Shown: one piece after another, positions 32,898-42,269 of the stretch
Position numbering within the stretch: the stretch's first letter is position 1
Layout of the letters: every line of letters starts with the position of its first letter
Source: Azorhizobium sp965227945
GTDB lineage: Bacteria; Pseudomonadota; Alphaproteobacteria; Rhizobiales; Xanthobacteraceae
DNA length: 64,000 bases
Direction: 5' to 3'
NCBI GenBank assembly: GCA_965227945.1
Contig: CBDDGQ010000006.1
Location: forward strand, 3,348,001 to 3,412,000
Translations under genes and position numbers: made by a program
The notes under the pieces: generated by a model
The model's input: the letters and a program-made list of their open reading frames with translations, nothing else
Database searches by the model: none
Told to the model about the DNA's origin: nothing

Positions 32898-34322
32898 TCA
32901 CGGTTCGATGGCGCTGGCATCGTGCGGCGAGGAGAGGGGCGGCAATTCCGCCGGACCGGGATGGGGCATGGGAACTGGATTTCCCGCCCCGGCGCCGGCG
33001 CTGATTTTCTCAATCAGCCGGAAGGCATAGACCATGGCGGCGACGCCGAAGGCCACAGCGCCCAGCGACTGTCCGAGAATCACCCCATCCGGCCCCATGA
33101 GCCGTCCGCCGGCCCAGACGAAGGGGATGGTCCCCAGGGTGGCACGGCCCCAGTTGAAGACGGTGGAGAGCAGCGGCGCGCCGAGATTGTTGAAGGCCGC
33201 GTTGGAGACGAACAGCGCGCCGAGGAACATGAAGCTGCCGGCTGAGACCAGGCAGAAGAAGGAGACAATGCCCTGGCCCTCCGCGGTGAGCCCGAACACG
33301 GAGGGGATGAGGTTGCGGCCCAGGGCCAGAATCACCCACACGGTGCCCACGTAGGCCAGGGTCAGGATGAGGCTGTCCTTCAGCGTCGCCCGCAGGCGAT
33401 CGAAGCGGCCGGCGCCCATGTTCTGGCCAAAGATGGGGCCGACCGCGCCAGTAAGGGCGAACAGCGGGCCGAACGCGACTGGTATGATGCGCCCGATCAC
33501 CGCCCAGGCGGCCACTGCCCCGTCGCCGAAGGGCGCGAGGGCTGCGGTCACATAGGCATTGCCCACAGGCGTGGCGATATTGGTGAGGATGGCCGGTACG
33601 GCGATGCCGCTGATCGGGCGGATTTGCTCCGTCAGCATGGCCCACGTCGGCGCCACCAGCAGGCGATGGCGACGGGCGCACCAGGTCAGGCCCACCACGG
33701 CCATGAACAAGCGCGAGACCACGCTCACCACCGCCGCCCCATCCACGCCGAGGCCCAGCACCAGGATCAGCAGCGGATCGAGCGCTGCCGTGAGCAGCCC
33801 GCCACCCAGCGTCACCCACATGGCGCGCGTGGCATCGCCGGTGGCCCGCAACAGCCCGGACGCCACCATGCCGAGGCCCAGCAGCGGGGTGGACAGGGTG
33901 ACGACGAAGAGGAAGCGGGCCGCGATCTCCGCGGTGCGCCCGGTGGCCCCCAGCAGATGCAACATCGGCCCGATCAGCGGCAGCGTCACCAAGGTCAGCG
34001 CCACGGTGCAGGCGGCCATGAACACCACGGCGGATGTGGCCAGCTGGCGGGCGGCCCGCCGGCGGCCAGCCCCCAGGGCCCGCGAGACGGTGGCGGAACC
34101 TGCGATCATCACGCCGATGGTGACTGAGGTGGTGAAGAACAGGATCGAGCCGGCATAGCCGATGGCCGCCGCCAATTCCGCTTCCCCCAGCAAGGAGATG
34201 TAAAACAGGTTCAGCAGGTCCACGACGAATACCGCCACCAGCCCGATGGAGCCGGTGGCGGTCATCACGGCCACATGGCGCATGATGGAGCCATGGACGA
34301 AAGCGGGGTGGGTGCGGGTCAT
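32898..34322 (-). CDS. MATE-family efflux transporter
   Basis: A 474-residue inner-membrane protein with about twelve membrane segments in two similar halves. Family features include VFVVDLLNLFYISLLGEAELAAAIGYAGSI at the N-terminus, IAGSATVSRALGAGRR in the first half, and GAVGPIFGQNMGAGRFDRL with the GQN motif in the second. It would export drugs or metabolites using a Na+ or H+ gradient. A Pro-rich hydrophilic tail of about 35 residues ends the protein. It shares its strand with the DUF937 and Kef genes, with gaps of 43 and 105 bases. Confidence 0.92.
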   Translation of the reverse strand: MTRTHPAFVHGSIMRHVAVMTATGSIGLVAVFVVDLLNLFYISLLGEAELAAAIGYAGSILFFTTSVTIGVMIAGSATVSRALGAGRRRAARQLATSAVVFMAACTVALTLVTLPLIGPMLHLLGATGRTAEIAARFLFVVTLSTPLLGLGMVASGLLRATGDATRAMWVTLGGGLLTAALDPLLILVLGLGVDGAAVVSVVSRLFMAVVGLTWCARRHRLLVAPTWAMLTEQIRPISGIAVPAILTNIATPVGNAYVTAALAPFGDGAVAAWAVIGRIIPVAFGPLFALTGAVGPIFGQNMGAGRFDRLRATLKDSLILTLAYVGTVWVILALGRNLIPSVFGLTAEGQGIVSFFCLVSAGSFMFLGALFVSNAAFNNLGAPLLSTVFNWGRATLGTIPFVWAGGRLMGPDGVILGQSLGAVAFGVAAMVYAFRLIEKISAGAGAGNPVPMPHPGPAELPPLSSPHDASAIEP

Positions 34323-34427
34323 CAGGTGCGGGGCTCGTCTGAGCGGTGGAGGACATGGCGGAAGCCCGCTCCCGCCGGCGCGGCGGGTCGGCGGGACGCG
34401 CCTGTCATCCCCGGTGGGGCGGGGCGA

Positions 34428-36269
34428 TCAGCCGGAGAATTCGGTCTCGTGGCTGAGGACGTCCTGCGCTTCGGGATTGAGCGGGCGGGCGGGTTTCTCG
34501 GGCGCCGTGAGGGGTTCCGGTTCCACCTTGCGCGGCGTCATCAGGTCCATGCCCGCATAGAGCCCCTCTTCCAGCTGCCGCAGCAAGCGGGCGCGGTCCC
34601 GTTCGCGCACGTCCGCCACTCGCTGGCGGGCGGTCTCATGGTCGAGGCCGAGGGATTCCAGGGTCCGCGTGCCGAAGGAGAAGGCCGATTCCAGGGTTTC
34701 GCGCACCTCGAAGTCGACGCCCTTGCGCAGCAGATCCATGGAATGCACCCGGTCGAAGCTGCGGACGAACAGTCGCGCCTGGGGCATCGAGGCCTTCACG
34801 ATCTCCACGATGCGGGTGGCGGCCTCCTTGTCGTCGACGCACACCGCGATGATTTCCGCCGTCTCGGCGCCAGCCGAGCGAAGCACATCCAGGCGCGTGC
34901 CATCGCCATAATAGATGTGCACGCCGAACCGGCCGGCGCTCTGGATCATCTCCACGTCGTTGTCGATGATGGTGACGCCCACATTCTCTGCCAGAAGGCA
35001 CTGCGACACCACCTGCCCGAACCGGCCGAAGCCGATCACCAGCACCGTGCCATTGGCGTCGCTGAAGTCATCGGGCTCAGGCTCCTCGGTCGCCTTCGTC
35101 AGGCGCGGCAGCAGATGCTCGATGCCGGCAAAGGCCAGCGGGCCGATCATCATCGTGATGGCGGCAGTGGCGGTGAGCAGGGCGGCTTGTTCCTGGTTGA
35201 GGATGCCGTTGGAAAAGGCCAACGGAAACAGAACAAAGGCAAACTCGCCCGCCGGCATCAGCACCGCGCCGGCGCGCAGACCGTCGGCCAGATTGCGGTG
35301 GTCGCCGCGATAGAGAAAGAACACCACCGCGAATTTGATCAGCGTGATGACTAGGGCACCGGAGAGCACCGGACCCAGGTGCGGCAGCACCACGCCCAGA
35401 TCCAGGGACATGCCGACGCCCATGAAGAACAAGGCGAGCAGCAGGCCGCGAAAGGCATCGATATTGGCTTCCAGCTCGTGGCGGAAGGTACTCTCCGACA
35501 GCAGCAGCCCGGCCAGGAACGCGCCAAGCGCCATGGACAGCCCAGCGAAGGCCATCAGGCCGGCGGCGCCCAGCACCACCAGCAGGGCGGCAGCGGTCAT
35601 GGCCTCGCGCGCGCCGGAGCGGGCCAACAGGCGGAACAAGGGGGTCAGCAGGAAGCGCCCCGCCACCACGATAATCCCGATGGCGGCCACCATGCCGGCG
35701 GCCTGGAGCAGGATGGCGGTGGAATCCCGTGGGATGGCCGACTGGTCCGGCGGCGCGATCAGCGGCACCAGCGCCAGCAGCGGGACGATGGCGATGTCCT
35801 GGAACAGCAAAATGGAGAAGGCGCGCTGGCCATAGCCGGAGGACAAATCACCCCGCTCGGACAGCAATTGCAGGGCAATGGAGGTGGCGGACATGGCCAT
35901 CGCCATGCCGGAGATGATCGCCCCCGCCCAGCCAAACCCCAGCAGGAAGGCCACCCCGGCAATCACTGCGCCGGTGATGAGCAGCTGGGCGGTGCCGAGA
36001 CCGAAGATATAGCGCCCCATGGACAACAGCCGCGAGGGCTGCAGTTCCAGGCCGATGAGGAAGAGCAGCAGCACCACGCCCAGTTCCGCCACGGTGATGA
36101 CGGTGGAGGGGTTGGCGACATTCAGGCCAGCCGGGCCGATGGCAATGCCGGACGCGAGGTATCCGACAACCGGGGACAGGCCGAGACGTTTGGCGACCGG
36201 GACCGAGATGACGGCGGCGGCAAGGAAGGCGAGGGCGGCCAAGAAGAGAGTGTGTTCATCCCCGTGCAT
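34428..36269 (-). CDS. Kef-type K+/H+ antiporter with TrkA-N (RCK) domain
   Basis: A 613-residue protein. About twelve membrane segments form a CPA2 Na+/H+-exchanger domain (VVGYLASGIAIGPAGL; LFLIGLELQPSRL; SATSIALQLLSERGDLSSGYGQRAFSILLFQDIAIVPLLAL with the conserved QD). A cytoplasmic NAD-binding RCK domain follows from about residue 410 (VLVIGFGRFGQVVSQCLL; YYGDGTRLDVLRSAGA). KefB/KefC relatives are gated by glutathione adducts, which fits the nearby gshA only loosely. The C-terminal tail is charged. No separate KefF/KefG-type ancillary gene is adjacent. Confidence 0.93.
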   Translation of the reverse strand: MHGDEHTLFLAALAFLAAAVISVPVAKRLGLSPVVGYLASGIAIGPAGLNVANPSTVITVAELGVVLLLFLIGLELQPSRLLSMGRYIFGLGTAQLLITGAVIAGVAFLLGFGWAGAIISGMAMAMSATSIALQLLSERGDLSSGYGQRAFSILLFQDIAIVPLLALVPLIAPPDQSAIPRDSTAILLQAAGMVAAIGIIVVAGRFLLTPLFRLLARSGAREAMTAAALLVVLGAAGLMAFAGLSMALGAFLAGLLLSESTFRHELEANIDAFRGLLLALFFMGVGMSLDLGVVLPHLGPVLSGALVITLIKFAVVFFLYRGDHRNLADGLRAGAVLMPAGEFAFVLFPLAFSNGILNQEQAALLTATAAITMMIGPLAFAGIEHLLPRLTKATEEPEPDDFSDANGTVLVIGFGRFGQVVSQCLLAENVGVTIIDNDVEMIQSAGRFGVHIYYGDGTRLDVLRSAGAETAEIIAVCVDDKEAATRIVEIVKASMPQARLFVRSFDRVHSMDLLRKGVDFEVRETLESAFSFGTRTLESLGLDHETARQRVADVRERDRARLLRQLEEGLYAGMDLMTPRKVEPEPLTAPEKPARPLNPEAQDVLSHETEFSG

Positions 36270-36381
36270 GCACCCTGTCTCCCCGCGCGGCCCCGCTAGA
36301 GCTGCGCCTTGTGGCGATCAAGCATGGCCAAACCAAGCCACGCGGCCACATTGTTCCGCACGGGATGAAGCGGCCGGCGGC

Positions 36382-36936
36382 CTATTTCAATGCGTCGAAG
36401 CCCGGACCGAATCCGTTCAGGCCGAGCGGAATGCCGATACCTTCTTCCGGTGTCTGGAAGATGATGAAGGTCGCCTGCTTGCCGGTGCGCAGCTTGCCCA
36501 CCAGCGCGTCGTCCATCACCACTTCGGCGACGCAGCCATTGGGCAGGCAGCGCACGAAACCGGCGCGCCCCACATCCACGTCGTCGATCTTGAGGCCGAG
36601 CCCGGAGGGCAGCAGCACCCCGAGGGGGGCCAGCACCCGCAGCAGGCGGCTCTTCTGGTCGGCGGTCTTCAGCACGATGACGGTGAGGCCCACGTTGGGC
36701 CGGTCATCCGCCTGCACGCTTTGCAGCAATACGCATTGCTCGCCCTGCGCCCCTGGAGGGGTGTCGCAACGGATCTGCCAGTCGCCGAAGCTCTGCTTCA
36801 CCACGCCTTGGGCAGCGGCGGGCGTCGTGATCCCGAGGCCGACGACGATCGCCAGCAGGCCGGCCAGCGGCAAAGCGGTGCGCGCGCGGGTCCGGACCAG
36901 GGTGGCGAAACGGCGGATGGTCAGCATGGGCATCAT
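36382..36936 (-). CDS. Invasion-associated locus B (IalB) family protein
   Basis: A 184-residue exported protein with a signal peptide (ALPLAGLLAIVVGLGITTPAAAQ). The mature part starts FGDWQIRCDTPPGAQGEQCVLLQSV, the typical IalB opening with a Cys pair, and contains GRAGFVRCLPNGCVAEVVMDD with a second Cys pair, so two disulfides are likely. It is an envelope protein of poorly defined function. I start at ATG 36936, eight bases after GGAG; the ORF extends far upstream but across a promoter region. It is divergent from the cytochrome oxidase operon. Confidence 0.88.
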   Translation of the reverse strand: MMPMLTIRRFATLVRTRARTALPLAGLLAIVVGLGITTPAAAQGVVKQSFGDWQIRCDTPPGAQGEQCVLLQSVQADDRPNVGLTVIVLKTADQKSRLLRVLAPLGVLLPSGLGLKIDDVDVGRAGFVRCLPNGCVAEVVMDDALVGKLRTGKQATFIIFQTPEEGIGIPLGLNGFGPGFDALK

Positions 36937-37372
36937 CGAATGGGCTCCAGCCGAGCGGGCGGACGTCACGCCTGCGGGCACGGGAATGTCAGGTCTTTGC
37001 TTAAGGGGCGCGCCGTGCATGTCAAGAATGCGGTGTCCCGATCGACCTGCGGGACGCTGTCCGCAGTCGGCGTCAGACCCCCGCCGGACGACGCTGGGGA
37101 AAGGTGGAACGATTCGAAAGCGCCGCGCGATCCCAGTGATGGTGCCTGTTGGCGATCCGACTTTGTGTCGCATCGGCGGCAGCCCGGAGCTAATTGCGGG
37201 GCAGGTCGAATTGTGTTTGATGTAAATCAAGAACGCTGCCGAAGGGCTTTTGTGAGCCGCGGCCGCCGCAGGTTCTGTGGGTCTTGATCCGCATGCGGTC
37301 GCGACACGTAAGGCTGTTTCGGCCACAAGGGCTGAAACACAACGTCCGGCGGCGGCGCCGCCCCGGGGAGAG
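36937..37372. other. ialB-coxB divergent control region
   Basis: About 436 bases with no supported gene, holding a perfect FNR/FixK box at 37217-37230. The A+T-rich patch around 37190-37245 contrasts with its surroundings and probably marks the oxidase promoter. A Shine-Dalgarno (GGGGAG) precedes coxB. Confidence 0.6.
37217..37230. promoter_or_regulatory. FNR/FixK (Anr) box upstream of the aa3 oxidase operon
   Basis: TTGATGTAAATCAA is a perfect TTGAT-N4-ATCAA palindrome, the consensus for FNR/FixK regulators. It lies 143 bases before the annotated coxB start and 281 bases from ialB. Distance alone cannot tell activation from repression; repression of the high-aeration aa3 oxidase under low oxygen would be the usual logic. 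Confidence 0.85.
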
Positions 37373-38230
37373 ATGATTAACATGATGTCCTTCACTCGCA
37401 CCGCAGCTCTTGCCGTGGTCGCGTTGGCGGCCGTGAGCCTGTCCGGTGCCGCGGCCTATGCCGGCATGGGCCAGCCCTCCGACTGGCAGATCGGCCTCCA
37501 GCAAGCCGCGACCCCGGTGATGGAGAGCATTCACTCGTTCAACACCTTCGTGCTGGTGATCATCTCCACCATCGTGCTGTTCGTGACGGTGCTGCTCGCC
37601 ATCGTCATGGTGCGGTTCAACGAGAAGGCCAATCCGGTCCCCTCCAAGACCACGCACAACACCATGATCGAGGTGCTGTGGACGGTGGTCCCGGTGATGA
37701 TCCTGGTGGCCATCGCCATCCCCTCGTTCCGCCTGCTGCACCTGGAGCTGAACATTCCGGAGCCGGAACTCACCGTGAAGGTGACCGGCCACCAATGGTA
37801 CTGGTCCTATGAGTATCCTGACAACGGCGGTTTCTCGTTCGATTCGCTGATGGTGGGTGAGAAGGACCTGAAGCCCGGCCAGCCGCGTCTGCTGGCGGTG
37901 GACAATGAGATGGTGGTTCCGGTGGACAAGATTGTCCGCATCCATGTGACCGGCGCCGATGTGATCCACTCCTTCGCCGTTCCGTCCTTCGGCGTGAAGA
38001 TCGATGCCATTCCCGGGCGCCTGAACGAAAGCTGGTTCAAGGCCACCAAGGAAGGCGTCTACTACGGCCAATGCTCGGAACTGTGCGGCCGCGACCACGC
38101 CTTCATGCCGCTGGCTGTGCGGGTGGTGAGCCAGCAGGCGTTCGACGCCTGGGTGGCGCAGTCGAAGCAGAAATATGCCGACGCGGCGGCCGCGCCGGCC
38201 CAGCTTGCTGATGCCACCGGCACGCGCTGA
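37373..38230 (+). CDS. coxB: Cytochrome c oxidase (aa3) subunit II
   Basis: A 285-residue exported and membrane-anchored subunit carrying the CuA electron-entry centre. A signal peptide (LAVVALAAVSLSGAAAYA) is followed by two membrane helices (FNTFVLVIISTIVLFVTVLLAIVMVRF and EVLWTVVPVMILVAIAIPSF) and a cupredoxin domain. The aromatic motif HQWYWSYEYP and the CuA ligand loop GQCSELCGRDHAFM, with an upstream His in DVIHSF, are all intact. The start is ATG 37373; ATG 37382 is better spaced from GGGGAG and may be the real start. First gene of the oxidase operon, downstream of the FixK box. Confidence 0.95.
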   Translation: MINMMSFTRTAALAVVALAAVSLSGAAAYAGMGQPSDWQIGLQQAATPVMESIHSFNTFVLVIISTIVLFVTVLLAIVMVRFNEKANPVPSKTTHNTMIEVLWTVVPVMILVAIAIPSFRLLHLELNIPEPELTVKVTGHQWYWSYEYPDNGGFSFDSLMVGEKDLKPGQPRLLAVDNEMVVPVDKIVRIHVTGADVIHSFAVPSFGVKIDAIPGRLNESWFKATKEGVYYGQCSELCGRDHAFMPLAVRVVSQQAFDAWVAQSKQKYADAAAAPAQLADATGTR

Positions 38231-38374
38231 GCGGCTCGAGATCTGAGACCGACCGCGCCACGCGCGGTCGCACCGACGACCGGATCGCCCCGCGGGGATC
38301 CACACCGAAACGACATGTGAGACAGGCGACGTTGCTCCCGGGCCGGCGCCCCCAAGAGATCGAGGATCGTACCC

Positions 38375-39982
38375 ATGGCCACTGAGGGATCGTTCTACGG
38401 GGCCCATGAAGAAGGCGTGCCGACCGGCTGGCGTCGCTGGGTCTTCTCCACCAACAACAAGGACATCGGCGTGATGTACCTGATCTTCGCCATCGTGGCG
38501 GGGATCGTGGGCGGCGCCCTGTCCATCGGCATCCGCCTGGAGCTGATGGAACCCGGCCTGCAATATTTCAAAAATCCGCAGACCTTCAACGTCTTCACCA
38601 CCGGCCACGGCCTCATCATGATCTTCTTCATGGTGATGCCCGCCCTGATCGGCGGCTTCGGCAACTATTTCATCCCGCTGATGATCGGCGCGCCGGACAC
38701 CGCCTTCCCGCGCATCAACAACATCGCCTTCTGGCTGCTGGTGCCGGCCTTCGCGCTGGCCATCATGTCGCTGTTCGTGGAGGGCGCCGCCGGCTCCAAC
38801 GGCTTCGGCGGTGGCTGGACCATCTATCCGCCGCTGTCGTCCAAGCTCGGCCATCCCGGCCCGGCCATGGACCTGTTGATCTTCGCGCTGCATCTGGCCG
38901 GTGCGTCGTCCATCCTGGGCGCCATCAACCTCATCACCACGATCTTCAACATGCGCGCCCCGGGCATGACGCTGCACAAGATGCCGCTTTTCGCCTGGTC
39001 GCAGCTGATCACTGCCTTCCTGCTGCTGCTGTCGCTGCCGGTTCTGGCGGGCGCCATCACCATGCTGCTGACCGACCGCAATTTCGGCACCACCTTCTTT
39101 GATCCGGCCGGCGGCGGCGATCCGATCTTGTTCCAGCACCTGTTCTGGTTCTTCGGCCATCCGGAGGTGTACATCCTGATCCTGCCGGGCTTCGGCATGA
39201 TCTCGCACATCATCTCCACTTTCTCCCGCAAGCCGGTGTTCGGCTATCTGGGCATGGCCTACGCCATGGTGGCCATCGGCGTGCTGGGCTTCGTGGTGTG
39301 GGCCCACCACATGTACACCGTGGGCCTGTCCGCCTCGACCCAGTCCTACTTCGTGGCGGCGACCATGATCATCGCCATCCCGACAGGGGTGAAGGTGTTC
39401 TCCTGGATCGCCACCATGTGGGGCGGCTCGTTGCAGTTCAAGGTGCCCATGCTGTGGGCCATCGCCTTCATCTTCCTGTTCACCGTCGGCGGCGTGACTG
39501 GCGTGGTGCTGTCCAACGCGGGTATCGATCGCTCGCTGCAGGACACCTATTACGTGGTGGCCCACTTCCACTACGTGCTGTCCCTGGGCGCCGTGTTCGC
39601 CATCTTCGCCGGCTGGTACTACTGGTTCCCGAAGATGTTCGGCTACATGATCCCGGAATTCTGGGGCAAGCTGCACTTCTGGCTGACCTTCATCGGGGTG
39701 AACATGGTGTTCTTCCCGCAGCACTTCCTGGGCCTCGCCGGCATGCCTCGCCGCTATGCGGACTATCCGGATGCGTTCGCCCACTGGAACTTCGTCTCGT
39801 CCATCGGCTCCTACATCTCGGGCTTCGCGGTGCTGATCTTCCTCACCGGCGTGGCGCTCGCTTTCATCCGCAAGGAGAAGGCCGGCGACAATCCGTGGGG
39901 CGTCGGCGCCACCACCCTGGAATGGACCCTGCCGTCGCCGCCGCCGTACCATCACTTCGAGGTGCTGCCGCGGATCAAGTGA
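38375..39982 (+). CDS. coxA: Cytochrome c oxidase (aa3) subunit I
   Basis: A 535-residue, twelve-helix catalytic subunit of the proton-pumping terminal oxidase. Ligands for heme a, heme a3 and CuB are present: FTTGHGLIM, FWFFGHPEVYILILPGFGMISH with the CuB His and covalently linked Tyr, WAHHMYTVG, and DTYYVVAHFHYVLSLG. The opening WVFSTNNKDIGVMYLIFAIVAG and the D-channel region typify the A1 family. It follows coxB by 144 bases and precedes a strong terminator-like hairpin, so distal genes may be read at lower level. Confidence 0.98.
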   Translation: MATEGSFYGAHEEGVPTGWRRWVFSTNNKDIGVMYLIFAIVAGIVGGALSIGIRLELMEPGLQYFKNPQTFNVFTTGHGLIMIFFMVMPALIGGFGNYFIPLMIGAPDTAFPRINNIAFWLLVPAFALAIMSLFVEGAAGSNGFGGGWTIYPPLSSKLGHPGPAMDLLIFALHLAGASSILGAINLITTIFNMRAPGMTLHKMPLFAWSQLITAFLLLLSLPVLAGAITMLLTDRNFGTTFFDPAGGGDPILFQHLFWFFGHPEVYILILPGFGMISHIISTFSRKPVFGYLGMAYAMVAIGVLGFVVWAHHMYTVGLSASTQSYFVAATMIIAIPTGVKVFSWIATMWGGSLQFKVPMLWAIAFIFLFTVGGVTGVVLSNAGIDRSLQDTYYVVAHFHYVLSLGAVFAIFAGWYYWFPKMFGYMIPEFWGKLHFWLTFIGVNMVFFPQHFLGLAGMPRRYADYPDAFAHWNFVSSIGSYISGFAVLIFLTGVALAFIRKEKAGDNPWGVGATTLEWTLPSPPPYHHFEVLPRIK

Positions 39983-40007
39983 GGGTCGGTGCGCTGACCA
40001 TCTGAAC

Positions 40008-40037
40008 GCCGGCGCGGGCTCCGCGCCGGCTCTCTTT
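40008..40037 (+). terminator. Terminator-like hairpin after coxA
   Basis: GCCGGCGCGG (40008-40017) pairs perfectly with CCGCGCCGGC (40021-40030) around a three-base loop and is followed by TCTCTTTT. A second hairpin CCCGCCA-CCGT-TGGCGGG follows at 40041-40058. Together they could lower transcription from coxBA into the assembly genes. Confidence 0.75.
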
Positions 40038-40244
40038 TCACCCGCCACCGTTGGCGGGCGAAGCAGACGGACCCGGAGGGGTCACCGCCAATGCCACCCA
40101 TCGCTTCCGCGGCTGGGTGGCGTGGAGACCGGAGGGCGGGCAGCGCCGGACCGGCCAGAACTCCCGAAACCGCTTGCAGCCGGAGCGGTTCGGACTGGGC
40201 GATGAGCCCAACAATGGGCGGGCAAGAGCCCGAAGGTGCATGAC

Positions 40245-41204
40245 GTGAGCGACGTAAGCGTTGGACTGAACGAGCAGCGGGCCCTGGGCCTGGCGTCCGA
40301 AGCCCCTGAGGGGCTGGCGTCGCCGCGCGACTATCTGGCCCTGCTGAAGCCGCGGGTCATGTCGCTGGTGATTTTCACCGCCCTCGTCGGGCTGGTACGG
40401 GCCCCGGTCGCGGTGCATCCCGTCATCGCCTTCACGGCGCTGCTCTGCATCGCCGTGGGCGCGGGCGCCGCCGGCGCTCTCAACATGTGGTGGGATGCCG
40501 ACATCGACGCGGTGATGACCCGCACCCGCAATCGGCCAGTGCCTTCGGGCCGGGTGTCGGCGCAGGAGGCTTTCGCCTTCGGCATGACGCTCGCGGCCTT
40601 TTCCGTGGTGGTGCTGGGGCTGCTGGTCAACGTCCTCGCCGGGGCGCTGCTGGCCTTCACCATCTTCTTCTATGTGGTGATCTACACCATGTGGCTGAAG
40701 CGCTCGACGGCGCAGAACATCGTCATCGGCGGCTTGGCCGGCGCCCTGCCGCCCATGGTGGCCTGGGCCGCCGCCACCGGCACCGTTAGCCTGGAAAGCG
40801 TGCTGCTGGTGGCCATCATCTTCTTCTGGACCCCGCCGCATTTCTGGGCGCTGGCGCTCTATCGCGCCGACGATTATGCCCGTGCCGGGGTGCCGATGCT
40901 GCCGGTCACCGCGGGTCCCGATGAGACCCGCCGGCAGATCCTGCTCTACACCGTGGTCCTCGTGCCCATCGCCATGTCGCCGGTGTTCCTGGGCTTTGCA
41001 GGCCTCGGCTATGGCATCATCTCCGGCCTCAGCGGTCTTGGCATGCTGGCCCTCGCGGTCAATGTCTATCGCCGGCGCACCGGTCCTGGCGCGGTGCGGG
41101 CGGCCAAGCAATTGTTTGGGTTTTCCATTCTGTATCTTTTCGTGCTGTTCGCCACTCTGCTGGTGGAAGCCTTGCTGGCGCATGCCGGCCTGACGGGGGC
41201 CTGA
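40245..41204 (+). CDS. ctaB: Protoheme IX farnesyltransferase (heme O synthase)
   Basis: A 319-residue inner-membrane UbiA-type prenyltransferase that adds farnesyl to heme b, the first step to heme a. Typical motifs are LLKPRVMSLVIFTALVGL, NMWWDADIDAVMTRTRNRPVPSGRV with the Asp-rich site, YTMWLKRSTAQNIVIGGLAGALPPMVAWAA and FFWTPPHFWALALYRADDYARAGVPMLPV. I place the start at GTG 40245 because GAAGG lies eight bases upstream; GTG 40236 is possible, and the ATG at 40240 is out of frame. It sits between coxA and the assembly genes, as in many alphaproteobacteria. Confidence 0.95.
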   Translation: MSDVSVGLNEQRALGLASEAPEGLASPRDYLALLKPRVMSLVIFTALVGLVRAPVAVHPVIAFTALLCIAVGAGAAGALNMWWDADIDAVMTRTRNRPVPSGRVSAQEAFAFGMTLAAFSVVVLGLLVNVLAGALLAFTIFFYVVIYTMWLKRSTAQNIVIGGLAGALPPMVAWAAATGTVSLESVLLVAIIFFWTPPHFWALALYRADDYARAGVPMLPVTAGPDETRRQILLYTVVLVPIAMSPVFLGFAGLGYGIISGLSGLGMLALAVNVYRRRTGPGAVRAAKQLFGFSILYLFVLFATLLVEALLAHAGLTGA

Positions 41205-41208
41205 GCCG

Positions 41209-41469
41209 GTGTCACGCAAAGCCGCCCCTCATACCCGCGCCAAGGCCCGGCGCCCCGCGGACACGCCGAAACCCTCGTCCGCGCCCGCCCGCACCCCACC
41301 CAAGGCGCCGATCCCGCCGCAGGGCGTGGTGCTGACGCCTGAGCAGCAGCGCCGCCGTCGCGCCCGCTCCATCGCCATCGCCTCCGTGCTCGGCTTCATG
41401 GTGATCCTGTTTTACGTGGTCACCATCGTGAAGCTCGGCCCGGGCGTGGTGCTGAACCGGCCGCTGTGA
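41209..41469 (+). CDS. Small single-span protein of the oxidase operon (CoxF-like)
   Basis: An 86-residue protein with a basic, Pro-rich N-terminal half and one membrane helix near the C-terminus (SIAIASVLGFMVILFYVVTIVKLG), giving an N-in topology. This size, position between ctaB and ctaG, and the R-R-R-R...VVTIVKLGPGV ending match the small CoxF-type proteins of alphaproteobacterial oxidase operons. GTG 41209 is four bases after the ctaB stop, and its stop is eight bases before the ctaG ATG. The role in assembly is inferred from context. Confidence 0.85.
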   Translation: MSRKAAPHTRAKARRPADTPKPSSAPARTPPKAPIPPQGVVLTPEQQRRRRARSIAIASVLGFMVILFYVVTIVKLGPGVVLNRPL

Positions 41470-41477
41470 GGACGCCC

Positions 41478-42143
41478 ATGGACGAGCCCACACTCCACAA
41501 GCCCACTCCCGAGATGCCCACCGCCCTTCCGGGCAAGGAACGGCCGCGGCCGCGCCGGTCCTTGCGCTCCGAGGCGACCATCGTCCTGGGCTGTGCGGCC
41601 TTCGTGGCCGCCATGGTGGGGCTGACCTATGCCTCCGTGCCACTCTATGCGGCCTTCTGCAGCCTCACCGGCTTCGGTGGTGCCACGCGGGTGGCGGAAA
41701 GCGCGCCGAGCCAGGTGCTGGACCGCACGATCACCGTTCGCTTCGATGCCAATGTGGCGCCGGGGCTCCCCTGGGATTTCCGTCCTGAGCAGACCAAGGT
41801 GGATGTGAAGGTCGGCGAGACCAAGATGGCCTATTACTTCGCCGGCAATCGCAGCGCGGCGGAGACCTATGCCAACGCCACCTACAATGTCATGCCCTCG
41901 TCAGCGGGGGCCTATTTCGTCAAGCTGCAATGCTTCTGCTTCAATGAGCAGACGCTGAAGGGCGGCGAGAAGGTGGACATGCCGGTGGTCTTCTACATCG
42001 ACCCGGCCATCGCCGACGATCCGGAAATGGCCGGGGTGAAGACCATCACCTTGTCGTACACCTTCTTTGCGGCCAAGGCGCCGGCGCTGCCCCAGGCGCG
42101 GGCCGCCGAGCCGCCGGGAACCGTCGAGCGCAAGCAGATGTGA
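41478..42143 (+). CDS. ctaG: Cytochrome c oxidase assembly protein CtaG/Cox11
   Basis: A 221-residue protein that delivers copper to the CuB site. It has one N-terminal membrane helix (TIVLGCAAFVAAMVGLTYASVPLYAAFC) and a periplasmic immunoglobulin-like domain with the copper-binding CFCF motif (VKLQCFCFNEQTL). VPLYAAFCSLTGFGG, FRPEQTKVDVKVGE and MPVVFYIDP are further family marks. I start at ATG 41478 after GAGGA rather than at GTG 41466. It precedes coxC by 126 bases. Confidence 0.96.
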   Translation: MDEPTLHKPTPEMPTALPGKERPRPRRSLRSEATIVLGCAAFVAAMVGLTYASVPLYAAFCSLTGFGGATRVAESAPSQVLDRTITVRFDANVAPGLPWDFRPEQTKVDVKVGETKMAYYFAGNRSAAETYANATYNVMPSSAGAYFVKLQCFCFNEQTLKGGEKVDMPVVFYIDPAIADDPEMAGVKTITLSYTFFAAKAPALPQARAAEPPGTVERKQM

Positions 42144-42269
42144 GGCGTCGCCCACCGTCGGCGAGACGGTGCGGGCAGCCACAGGAATTCGTGCCGGGAC
42201 ATTTGGCGCCATTGCGGCGCCGCTGTGGCCCGGCTAGGACATGATGAGATGGAAGGGAGGCCTCCAGCG

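Noticed and set aside
37190..40048. 952-codon open frame on the minus strand
   Set aside because: It is antisense to coxB and coxA, is His/Gln/Asp/Gly-rich in the way typical of shadow frames in high-GC genes, and has no family resemblance.
40038..40248. 65-codon frame between coxA and ctaB
   Set aside because: No family resemblance; it overlaps a hairpin and the ctaB start.
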